In this document: positions 35,291 through 43,125 of the stretch, piece after piece
Position numbering within the stretch: the first letter of the stretch is position 1
How the letters are laid out: the number at the start of each line of letters is the position of its first letter
Source of the DNA: Curtobacterium sp. HSID17257
GTDB lineage: Bacteria; Actinomycetota; Actinomycetes; Actinomycetales; Microbacteriaceae
Length of the DNA: 64,000 bases
NCBI RefSeq assembly: GCF_003989515.1
Contig: NZ_RBLU01000006.1
Span: forward strand, 1-64,000
Reading direction: 5' to 3'
Position numbers and translations under genes: made by a program
The notes under the pieces: generated by a model
Seen by the model: only the letters and a program-made list of their open reading frames with translations
What the model was told of the DNA's origin: nothing
Database searches by the model: none

Positions 35291-36331
35291 TCAGCCATGG
35301 GCGTTGCTGGCGCCGTCTCGATCGTCGTGGAGCGCGCTGGCGAGGTCCGCTTCTGACGGCAGCGCTGCCCGTACCGCAGGGGGCAGAAGGTCGTAGCTCG
35401 CCACCCCTATCGGGTTTTGCTGGCCTGAGAGGGAGTACCGCACGACCGCGTCGTTCTTGTCCGCGACCAGGAGCAGGCCAACAGTGTCGACATGCTGAGT
35501 GCGGCGGAGGCGGTCGTCGACGAGGGACACGTAGGAGCCGAGCTGACCGAGGTACTCCGGCTTGAACTTCCCGGTTTTGAGTTCGAAGACGACGTAGCGC
35601 AGCTGCTCGACGTGGAAGAAGAGCAAGTCAACGCAGAAGTCGTCGCCGTCGACATCGAAGTGCACCTGCCGGCCCACGAACGCGAATCCTTCTCCGAGTT
35701 CGCGGAGCGTGTCGATGATCCGGTCGACCAGTGCCTGCTCGAGGTGGCGTTCCTTCGCGTCCCCGTCGAGGGCGAGGAAGTCCAGCACGTACGGGTCCTT
35801 GGTCAGCTGCTGCGCAAGGTCAGAGTCTCCCGCCGGTAGCGCCGCCGGGAAGTTCGAGAGTGCCGCTTTTAGCCGGGTGTGGGCATTGGTCTTGATCTGG
35901 TGCTTGAGGACGTTCCGCGACCAGCCATGAGTAGCTGCTTCGTGGGCAGACCAGTCGCGGAGGTGGTGATCATCCAGCCAGTCAAGGAGCGCGGTGATGT
36001 GCCCTCAGGGCAGTTGTCCAACAGCCTGTTGAACGATCGCGCCCGCTGGCCACTCCCCCGCCAGGCGGCGCATGTAGAACAGGTTCGCCCGAGAGAAGCC
36101 CTTCATGTCGGGGAACTCGGCCCGCAGGTCCGTCGCGAGCCAACCGATGACGTCACTTCCCCAGCCTTCTGCCTCCTGGCGCTGCAGGATGGTGGCCCCG
36201 TTTCCCCAGTACAACCGCACGAGTTCTTAGTTCACGCGTCGTCACGCGGCGAAGCGTGCATTCCTCACCTGCTGCTTGAGCTCGGCAAGGGCTGCGGCAT
36301 AGCCGGACGGGATCGGCGTGGTCTCGGTCAT
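35291..36331 (-). pseudogene. DUF1016/YhcG-type nuclease gene with three in-frame stop codons
   Basis: A single frame from ATG 36331 to the stop at 35291 encodes a complete DUF1016 protein (about 346 codons): TETTPIPSGYAAALAELKQQ, ELVRLYWGNGATILQRQEAE, FPDMKGFSRANLFYMRRLAG, WSRNVLKHQIKTN, LDFLALDGDAKERHLE, and the PD-(D/E)XK core in FCVDLLFFHVEQLRYVVFEL and KTGKF. It is broken by TGA at 36242-36244, TAA at 36227-36229, and TGA at 36005-36007 (where relatives have Trp). There are no indels. YhcG-like proteins are nucleases often found in restriction and defence islands. Confidence 0.88.
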
Positions 36332-36447
36332 CGCTCCCATTCTGCCCCGCAGGGCCTTCTTCGACCGCTGCCGTCATGACGCAGAGTTCGGAGCAATTTG
36401 TATGCCACAGTAGAAACGCAACCCCTCGAATGAAAGGCGGCTTTCCT

Positions 36448-36792
36448 ATGGCGCAGAGAGTCACCACCCACTTGGTCGATGACCTGACCGGCGACACCAT
36501 CGACGAGGGCAAGGGCCGCACCGTGTCCTTCTCGTTCGACGGCAACCACTACGAAATTGACCTCTCGGACGACAACGCCGATGCGCTCCGCGGGGCGTTC
36601 TCCGACTACGTCGCCGCCGCCCGCAAGGTCAGCGGCCGCCAGAACCGCACCAGCGGTGGCACCGCCGCGAAGCGCGGCAACTCGGACGAGCTCGCCAAGA
36701 TCCGCGAATGGGCGAACGCGAACGGCCACGAGGTCTCCAGCCGCGGACGTATCAGCCAAGCCGTCCGCGACGCGTACGACGCCGCACAATGA
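36448..36792 (+). CDS. lsr2: Lsr2-type nucleoid-associated protein
   Basis: 114 aa from ATG at 36448, AAAGG upstream. The N-terminal dimer domain has VTTHLVDDLTGDTIDEGKG and VSFSFDGNHYEIDLSDDNA; the C-terminal DNA-binding part has the Lsr2 pattern IREWANANGHEVSSRGRISQ AVRDAYDAA with an RGR AT-hook-like core. Lsr2 binds AT-rich DNA and silences foreign genes, like H-NS. This copy sits within the accessory segment, so it may silence the island itself. The stop is followed by a strong hairpin. Confidence 0.95.
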   Translation: MAQRVTTHLVDDLTGDTIDEGKGRTVSFSFDGNHYEIDLSDDNADALRGAFSDYVAAARKVSGRQNRTSGGTAAKRGNSDELAKIREWANANGHEVSSRGRISQAVRDAYDAAQ

Positions 36793-36808
36793 CACTCCCT
36801 CACCACGG

Positions 36809-36843
36809 CAACGGCCGGCACCCCTTGTGGGCGCCGGCCGTTG
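36809..36843 (+). terminator. Terminator of lsr2
   Basis: 11-bp arms caacggccggc / gccggccgttg with a 13-base loop, 17 bases past the stop, then a T-containing tail. Confidence 0.85.
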
Positions 36844-36915
36844 TCGTTCTCGCCGATAGGGGCCTCTTATGTCAGAAGATCGGCCTTAGGCGTGAACACG
36901 TCTCCCAACTCACAC

Positions 36916-37245
36916 TTATTCGACAAAGCGTCCACCAAGATAGCTTGAAGCCGTATCAACCCGATCTAGCGCTTTGATGAACAAGTCATCCCAAAGCTTG
37001 GTTCCCGGAGCTTGATCACTTACCTCCACCAGCTTTTCGACTGCTTCCTTGAGGGCGTTGACAACCATGTCAATAACTTGCGAATGTGCGGTACTTTCAC
37101 GGACCCGCGGAATGAAATTATTGATGCGCACAATTACTGCATAGACGGCATCTCTCACGTCCCGCGGCTCTTCACTGGACGCTGCAAGGGACTGAAGGTG
37201 ATGCATGTCCGCTACGACATCATCCAGCTCGGTGACCTGACTCAT
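36916..37245 (-). CDS. Small helical hypothetical protein
   Basis: 109 aa. Predicted all-helical with regular heptads (VVADMHHLQSLAAS, VIDMVVNALKEAVEKLVEV). Markedly less GC-rich than the core genes, as expected of transferred DNA. Converges on lsr2. No family recognised. Confidence 0.65.
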   Translation of the reverse strand: MSQVTELDDVVADMHHLQSLAASSEEPRDVRDAVYAVIVRINNFIPRVRESTAHSQVIDMVVNALKEAVEKLVEVSDQAPGTKLWDDLFIKALDRVDTASSYLGGRFVE

Positions 37246-37470
37246 GCCGCTACGGTACCGTGGATGAGCACTTGAGACGCTTTGACACCGCGAAAGACAG
37301 CAGGATGCCTAGTGCAATCGGGTGCTGCTACCAGCATTACCGTCTCGGCGATGCCAGCGAACGCATTGGCCGTTCCGGCCGGAGCGGCCGTATCTGAGAG
37401 CGCCGATGTGCCTAAGTTCGAAACTGTTTACGAGCCCGCCTGCTGCGCGCCAGCGCAGACCTGAGCCCCC

Positions 37471-37719
37471 GCTGCCGCGAACCGACTGCTCGCCGAGGCC
37501 GGGGCGAGGGACCTTCAACTCACCCTGACGTACCCAAATATTCAAGCGTCGACAACCAGCGACGCGCTCAAGTCGCAGTTCGCGGACGTCGACATCACGC
37601 CGAGGGTCCAGCGCGTTGACTTCGCTACGTGACTGTTTCAGGTATTCGAAAAGCACGACTTCGTCCTGTCGTCGACCCCGGCTTTCACGGGAGCGACCAT
37701 CGCCAAACCCGCCGGCTGA
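37471..37719 (+). pseudogene. Relic of a family 5 (peptide) ABC substrate-binding protein
   Basis: The frame reads AANRLLAEAGARDLQLTLTY and DALKSQFADVDITPRVQRVD then FAT, a TGA at 37630-37632, and LFQVFEKHDFVLS. This matches the C-terminal lobe of Dpp/Opp-type binding proteins, where the stop stands in place of the Trp in FATW. No start and no N-terminal lobe are present in front, and the end is out of register. A dead fragment. Confidence 0.65.
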
Positions 37720-37781
37720 TGCTTGTCGCCTGAGCGCCGCGGCCAGCCAAGGGATGTCCTAGGTCTGGTGATGGCAAGCAA

Positions 37782-37816
37782 AAGCGGGGGTCAAGCAGAA
37801 CGCTCGACCCCCGCTT
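37782..37816 (-). terminator. Terminator of the RHH protein gene
   Basis: 11-bp arms aagcgggggtc / gacccccgctt, 13-base loop; on the minus strand it ends in a TTTT run, 14 bases past the stop. Confidence 0.88.
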
Positions 37817-37829
37817 GTCGTGTTCGTGC

Positions 37830-38105
37830 CTACATCAGGACCAGTTCACGGACCTGGTTCCGCTCCGGGTCCACCGTCTGAATCCGGTGGCCCTCCTGCG
37901 TCTCATCGTCGATGAACTTGTAGACAGAGATCGCGCGTCGGACTGCTTCCGTGAAGGAGATGCCACGCTGTTCAGCGATCTCCTTCAGTGCTTCGGCAGT
38001 CTCAGCGTTGAGATTGACGTTGAGGCGAACGATCTGCTCGTTTGAGCCCTTGGGGCGAGCCTTACGACGTGCCGCGGCGGTAGGTGTGGACGTTTCGGAA
38101 CCCAT
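37830..38105 (-). CDS. Ribbon-helix-helix protein, antitoxin-like
   Basis: 91 aa. Basic N-terminal tail (AAARRKARPKG), the beta strand QIVRLNVNLNAE, then helices TAEALKEIAEQRGISFTEAV and RRAISVYKFIDD, the standard RHH/Arc layout. A C-terminal extension HRIQTVDPERNQVRELVLM may bind a partner. No toxin-like gene follows, so it may be an orphan antitoxin or a small regulator. Confidence 0.8.
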   Translation of the reverse strand: MGSETSTPTAAARRKARPKGSNEQIVRLNVNLNAETAEALKEIAEQRGISFTEAVRRAISVYKFIDDETQEGHRIQTVDPERNQVRELVLM

Positions 38106-38301
38106 TGCCTAGTCCCTCTCCAGGCGGGGTGTTCTCATCGTGTGGTGGATTCGAGCTTTCGGGTAGCCCGGCGGGTGGGGCTCCTAGGACAGCCCCGTGC
38201 TCGGCAAGTTGGGCAGGTGTCCATACCCTGACCGGTGTGCCGATGTCCCCGTCGGCGGGGGCCGACGGTTCCCTACGGTCGAACGAAGGGAATATCCCCA
38301 A
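38062..38301 (-). CDS. Possible small protein upstream of the RHH gene, doubtful
   Basis: 79 aa from a TTG, overlapping the start of the RHH gene by 44 bases in another frame. Contains TPVRVWTPAQLAEHGAVLGA, which looks protein-like, but there is no ribosome site or known family. Confidence 0.25.
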   Translation of the reverse strand: MGIFPSFDRREPSAPADGDIGTPVRVWTPAQLAEHGAVLGAPPAGLPESSNPPHDENTPPGEGLGNGFRNVHTYRRGTS

Positions 38302-38518
38302 AGCTGATGGAACTTCAGCTCAAGCGGCTGCCGTCCAATCTGCCGCTATACGACGACCGCTTCCCTGAGCAAACATTAAGCCCGCGGCGGTACTACCGTC
38401 CCTGATCTGCTGTTTTGCTCGATGCCCCCGAACAGGGGTCAAGCAGCCCCGGTCGGCGTTCTCCTATGCTGCGCTAGCTGACAGCAATTCGTGCTGTCGA
38501 CATGACATAGGGGGATTC
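38106..38518. other. Intergenic region upstream of the exported DUF2599 protein
   Basis: 413 bases. Contains the doubtful frame above and otherwise nothing recognised; it must hold the promoter of the gene at 38519. Confidence 0.5.
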
Positions 38519-40993
38519 GTGCGCTCGTCGCTGCACGCTCCGCGCACGAGGAAGCGCAGCCTCATGGCTGGCACTCTCGGTGCGTTGGCACTGATTGGTT
38601 CTCTGCTGGTTGCAACACCAGCACAAGCACTCAACGACACCGGCACCGGTGGCGTGTTCGTCCCGTCTACCGGCCGCATCCTCGATACGAAGGTCGGCAC
38701 GGGCGGATTTAGCACTCCCATGGAGGCTGGGAAGTACCGGACGATCAAGGTGACCGGCCTCGCCGGCTTGCCCGACGATGGCTCGGTGGGCGCTGTCTCG
38801 CTGAACGCGACGGTCGGTGCTTCGACGGGCGCTGGCACGCTCTTCGGCCGTCCGAACACTGACACCGGCCGCACCACGATGCTGATTTACAGCGGCGTTT
38901 CCGGGCAGTACTCGTCTAACACCGGCACAGTCGCGGTCGGCGCCGACGGAACAATCCAGGTCATGACGGAGACCGCCTCCCGACTAATCCTTGACGTGCA
39001 GGGCTACTACACGGTCAACACCGACGGCACCGCCGCCGGGGGATTCGTCCCGGTCGCGAAGCGCATCGTCGACACCCGCTCGGGCCTCGGCGCCCCGAAG
39101 GCAGCAGTTGCGCCAGGGAAAAGCATCGACGTGCAGATCACGGGTGCGAACGGCATCCCTGCCGGAGCATCTGCGGTCGTTGTCAACCTCATTGCCATTA
39201 ACGGCACAGACGCTGACGGATATCTCACCCCGTATGCGACCGGTGGCACAAAGCCGGCGAACGCGCTGCACTATGCCCCGTCCGAATCAACGTCGATCCA
39301 AGCGCAGGTGCCGCTGTCAGCGGACGGCAAGATCACGATCGCGAATGGCTCGACGACCGCAAACGTGCTGGTCGACCTGCAGGGCTATTTCACCGCCGCA
39401 GGCAAGGGCGGCGCTGTCTTCACCCCCGCCTACGGCCGCGCGTATGACTCACGCGCGACTGGCAACACGGCGCTGGCAGAGAACGAGACTCGTTCGATTC
39501 AGATCGCCGGTACCGCCGGCGTGCCTGTCATGGGTTCCGGTGTCACGGCTGTCGTGCTCACCCTGATCGTCGCGCACGGTGGGAGCAACGGCTACGCGGA
39601 CGCCTGGGCCGACGGCACGACCAAGCCGAACACAAGCGCAATCAACTTCCAGACCAGCGAGATCCAGACCAACACCATCACGGTGCCGCTCGGCGCAAAC
39701 GGGAAGATCTCCCTGCGCAACGCCGCAAAGGCCACCAATTACGTTGTGGACGTACAGGGCTGGTACATCAACCCTGTAGCGCCGAAGATCTCCTGCCCGA
39801 AGGCGTATGCGGCAGGCACCTGGACCAACGTCCTGCCATCGTCGGACATCACGTGCACGGTGTCGATGCCTGCAACTGGTGACGGATCGGGGACGTTGGC
39901 CGCGGACGTCAATGGTCACGACACCGTCGAGCAGGACATGTCCGCAACCGGAGCATCGACCCTTGCATTCGTCGTGCACCCGGCACCCGGCTGGTACGAC
40001 ATCAGCGCAACGTCCAGCTACTCCGGCGGCATTGGCGGTGAAACCCACTACGCGTTCGGTCTCAACAATGGAGAGCCGAGCGGCCTTGTGAAGGCCGTTC
40101 AAACGGCAAATCCGGAAGGATTTGAGGACCTCGCCAACGACTCGACCACCAGAGCGGGCGTAGCTGCAAGCACCCCAACCTCTTCCACCACCGAAGACTC
40201 AGCAGTCATTTCGACCGCGCCGAGCGAAGGCGTAACCCTTTCCGCCCCCGCGCAGTCGACCACTGACCCCGAGACAGGCAGCGTATCTACTGTTCCTGCT
40301 TCAACGGTCGCGCTGAGCCTTCCCTTCGCCGCACAAGCAACGGCCGGATTCGTCGAATCCGCCGGTGTCGTTTCCTACGACAACGGCAACCGATCGTCGA
40401 CCGTCGCTGTACTGAAGTCAGACAGTTCCGTGCAGGTGAACACGGTAATGGCTGACGCTACCGCACCAACCAGGTACGCGTATCCGCTCGCGGTGCCCCA
40501 GGGAGCGACAGTGGCCCAGCAGTCCGATGGTTCGGTTGCAGTCACCGATGCAAACGGCTACCCGCTGGGCGGTATCGCGGCGGCATGGGCGAAAGATGCC
40601 GCCGGGCTGGACGTTCCTACGCACTACGAGCTCGACGGAAGCCTCCTGACCCAGGTGATCACTCCGGACGCTGCAACCACGTTCCCGGTGGTGGCCGACC
40701 CCTATCTGGGCATCAATGTCATTGATAAAGTCAAGTGGGTCAGCCGCGACAAGCGAGGAAAGACGCTCTACGTCTACCCCACGGTTTGGGGTCGCTCGAT
40801 GGCAGGTTTGAAGTACGCAGACAAGGCCGGCTGGGCAGAGGTGGTGAAAAAGGCACCAAGTGCGAACACCACTAACATGTGGTGGCAGTACAAGTGCCAT
40901 GCGCAAGTTGCCTACTGGAAGCCGTCATGGAACTTGGATTCCTTCCTGCGCCGTTCCAGCTACGAAGCTTATACTTCCCATCTTTGCAACTAG
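38519..40993 (+). CDS. Exported protein with tandem surface repeats and C-terminal DUF2599
   Basis: 824 aa, GTG start with AGGGGG upstream. The signal peptide is a basic region then AGTLGALALIGSLLVATPAQA, cleaved after about residue 38. Three repeats of about 120 aa follow (residues about 45-420), each opening with a VFxPxxGRxxDTR-like motif and closing with VVDVQGWY or VDLQGYF. A Ser/Thr-rich middle leads to a DUF2599-like tail (VIDKVKWVSRDKRGKTLYVY, MWWQYKCHAQVAYWKPSWNL) with two cysteines near the end. Exported; surface display or release cannot be told. The C-terminal domain has no known activity. Confidence 0.82.
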   Translation: MRSSLHAPRTRKRSLMAGTLGALALIGSLLVATPAQALNDTGTGGVFVPSTGRILDTKVGTGGFSTPMEAGKYRTIKVTGLAGLPDDGSVGAVSLNATVGASTGAGTLFGRPNTDTGRTTMLIYSGVSGQYSSNTGTVAVGADGTIQVMTETASRLILDVQGYYTVNTDGTAAGGFVPVAKRIVDTRSGLGAPKAAVAPGKSIDVQITGANGIPAGASAVVVNLIAINGTDADGYLTPYATGGTKPANALHYAPSESTSIQAQVPLSADGKITIANGSTTANVLVDLQGYFTAAGKGGAVFTPAYGRAYDSRATGNTALAENETRSIQIAGTAGVPVMGSGVTAVVLTLIVAHGGSNGYADAWADGTTKPNTSAINFQTSEIQTNTITVPLGANGKISLRNAAKATNYVVDVQGWYINPVAPKISCPKAYAAGTWTNVLPSSDITCTVSMPATGDGSGTLAADVNGHDTVEQDMSATGASTLAFVVHPAPGWYDISATSSYSGGIGGETHYAFGLNNGEPSGLVKAVQTANPEGFEDLANDSTTRAGVAASTPTSSTTEDSAVISTAPSEGVTLSAPAQSTTDPETGSVSTVPASTVALSLPFAAQATAGFVESAGVVSYDNGNRSSTVAVLKSDSSVQVNTVMADATAPTRYAYPLAVPQGATVAQQSDGSVAVTDANGYPLGGIAAAWAKDAAGLDVPTHYELDGSLLTQVITPDAATTFPVVADPYLGINVIDKVKWVSRDKRGKTLYVYPTVWGRSMAGLKYADKAGWAEVVKKAPSANTTNMWWQYKCHAQVAYWKPSWNLDSFLRRSSYEAYTSHLCN

Positions 40994-41006
40994 ATCGGAG
41001 CTGACA

Positions 41007-41228
41007 ATGAAGGTCGCATACCGTATCAGTTTGGCGGCGCTGATCGCTAGCGGCGTTGGTTTCCTGGCTGGGATTGCAATCTTCGTCATTGCTTTCGACG
41101 AGGCGGATGCGCACCCCAAAAATCAGGGTGCAGCTGGCGCGATAGTCGTACTAGCAGTGAGTACTGCGTTCGGAGTGCTCGCTTTAATTAGCACTATCGT
41201 CACCGCGCTCAACAGGCGCGACAACTAA
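41007..41228 (+). CDS. Two-helix small membrane protein paired with the DUF2599 protein
   Basis: 73 aa, ATG with GGAG upstream, 13 bases after the DUF2599 protein. Hydrophobic segments LAALIASGVGFLAGIAIFVI and AIVVLAVSTAFGVLALISTI. Ends in RRDN and a strong terminator, so the two genes form one unit. Could be a membrane immunity protein or anchor partner. Confidence 0.7.
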   Translation: MKVAYRISLAALIASGVGFLAGIAIFVIAFDEADAHPKNQGAAGAIVVLAVSTAFGVLALISTIVTALNRRDN

Positions 41229-41237
41229 CGCACTCAC

Positions 41238-41284
41238 TAATGGAGGGGGAGCGGGCAGCGACAGCTGCCGCTCCCCCTCCATTA
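41238..41284 (+). terminator. Terminator of the DUF2599 operon
   Basis: Perfect 17-bp arms taatggagggggagcgg / ccgctccccctccatta with a 13-base loop, nine bases past the stop. Confidence 0.93.
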
Positions 41285-42191
41285 TGTTTGGTGCTGCCGA
41301 AGCTCGGGTGTCTCGGTTGATCTTGAGGCGCGGTCACCCTTTTATCTTTGCAATCGATGCGTAGTGCGGGAAGAATGAAGACTCCGCAGGGTCGGCGTCG
41401 GTCTGCCGCACACGAGCAGTTGTGACACCAGTAGCAGTCGCGTCGAGCTTGTATCCCGTCGACTCGTGCTTGGCGCACGGAATCGCGGCGCAGCTCGGCA
41501 GCATGCTGTTGTAGCGCACGGGCCTCTTGCTCCGCGAGTCGTGCGCGAGGGGCGGACCCCTCGCCCGCCCGCTTGCGGACGTCTGGGCGGTTTTCATCGC
41601 GCGGTGACGGTGGAACTGGTGACATCTACCTGGTCGTGGTCGTGGTCGCACTCCCAGAAGTTCGAGGGCACATCGGCCGCGATGCGGTCGGCGTCGACAC
41701 CGGTTGCAGCCGTCTCAGGAAACGTCACGGTCCCTGTGACGGTGTGCACGGGCTCAGGAGAGGACGGACCGTAACCGGCCCCTCCGTGCTCGTACTGCCA
41801 GGCGAACACGACCGCGCCCGCGGGGCCGCATGCGCCGCGAGCAGCACGGCATTGAGGACTCAAGGCACGCCGACCTGGGCTGGGTCGACGGCTACCAGTA
41901 CGCGATGCTCGACCGCGAGTGGACCGCCGCCCGGACCGTCCGATAGCCGATTGGCTGCCGAGACCTGCTTCGTCGCGCTCACGCTCGAATGGGGACTACC
42001 CGCGGGAGGGAGACCACATCATGATCGAGGTGCGGCGTAGAGGCGCTGCATCCGACGAGGAGGAACTCTTGGCAGGCCGAGCACGATCGGGGCGACCGAG
42101 CGCGCCGCTGGCATTCATCCTGGCCGGGCCGGCAATCAGGGGGTGGGAACCCGGACGCGGCCTGATGAAGGTCCTCAATCCGTTGCATTGA
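41285..42191. other. Degenerate coding region
   Basis: About 900 bases of gene debris. On the minus strand a frame near 41500-41620 reads DENRPDVRKRAGEGSAPRAR then turns to nonsense, and 41594-41800 has VHTVTGTVTFPETAATGVDA. On the plus strand 41830-41946 has the protein-like tail DLGWVDGYQYAMLDREWTAA. None has a sound start, so I list no gene. Confidence 0.5.
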
Positions 42192-42266
42192 GAGCGGGCA
42201 GGGCTCAAATTTGAGCTGTCGATCGACGGTGCGACGCTGCGCTCACGCTGGGTCGGACGTCGAGAG

Positions 42267-43034
42267 TTGGAGTACGCCTCGATGGACGTCGTCACCGGGA
42301 TCGAGACAGTTGGCCCTGAGCTCCCGAGGCACATCGAGCCGTTCCACGGCATCGGTAACCAGGAACTTTGGGTAGAGCACAAGGCCGGGCCCAGCGGTTG
42401 GCCTGCCGAGACGACCTACCGCATCCGCCTCCGCCCAGGAGACCCGGTGCCGTCATTTCGGGACCCCGACGTGGTCGTGAAAGACGGCTGGATAACACTC
42501 CCCACGCGAGACCTGCTGAGCCGCAGTCTTGACGGTCAGATGCTCCAGTACTCCGCAGACGGACGCCATGTCGTCATCAGCCAGTACTGGCCGCGCAACC
42601 CCGTTGGTCGCGCCGTCGTCGTGAATATTGACACCGGCACCTGGGATTCGCTGCTGTTCGGATTCACCATCGCCGGGTCAGCGGTGTGGAGCCCCGACAA
42701 CCGGTACCTGCTCGGCCACCAGGTCAACCTCGGGAGCCGGTACACCGGAAGCCACCGAACCGCCGTCTACGACCTCTTAAACGACGAGATCGTGCCCGTC
42801 CCCGTCGCTCCGGAGATCGAAGACGCCATCTGCGCGGGCTGGTACACGAGCAAGCAGATCCTGATGTACACCGAGCGAAAACGCGTCCTCACGTTCCATG
42901 CCATCAACATCACCACTGGCGAACGACACAAAGTGAACGCCATCCACCTGCCCGCGGCACCTGGATTCCAAGCCCGGGTGCGCCTTGCCGCCGGCGTCCT
43001 TACATCACGCGCAGACGCCATCACCCCGGTCTAG
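42267..43034 (+). CDS. Beta-propeller-like hypothetical protein, start uncertain
   Basis: 255 aa from TTG at 42267; ATG at 42282 is possible. Propeller-like blades with SxDGxxxxxS patterns: SLDGQMLQYSADGRHVVISQ, GSAVWSPDNRYLLGHQ, and THDL-type strands (TAVYDLLNDEIVPVPV). Upstream the frame stays open and protein-like from 42192 (LKFELSIDGATLRSRWVGRR) but offers no start codon, so the gene may be truncated at its 5' end. No signal peptide visible. Confidence 0.6.
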   Translation: MEYASMDVVTGIETVGPELPRHIEPFHGIGNQELWVEHKAGPSGWPAETTYRIRLRPGDPVPSFRDPDVVVKDGWITLPTRDLLSRSLDGQMLQYSADGRHVVISQYWPRNPVGRAVVVNIDTGTWDSLLFGFTIAGSAVWSPDNRYLLGHQVNLGSRYTGSHRTAVYDLLNDEIVPVPVAPEIEDAICAGWYTSKQILMYTERKRVLTFHAINITTGERHKVNAIHLPAAPGFQARVRLAAGVLTSRADAITPV

Positions 43035-43125
43035 CTCTCACCGCCCAGCACCCCGGCCTTTTCAGGCCACGCGATGAGGCGTCTCAATACCGATCGGCTA
43101 CCGGACATGGAGGTCTTGGCTTGGG

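Noticed and set aside
37309-37656. Minus-strand frame of 115 codons opposite the binding-protein relic
   Set aside because: No ribosome site or family features; the plus strand shows recognisable protein similarity.
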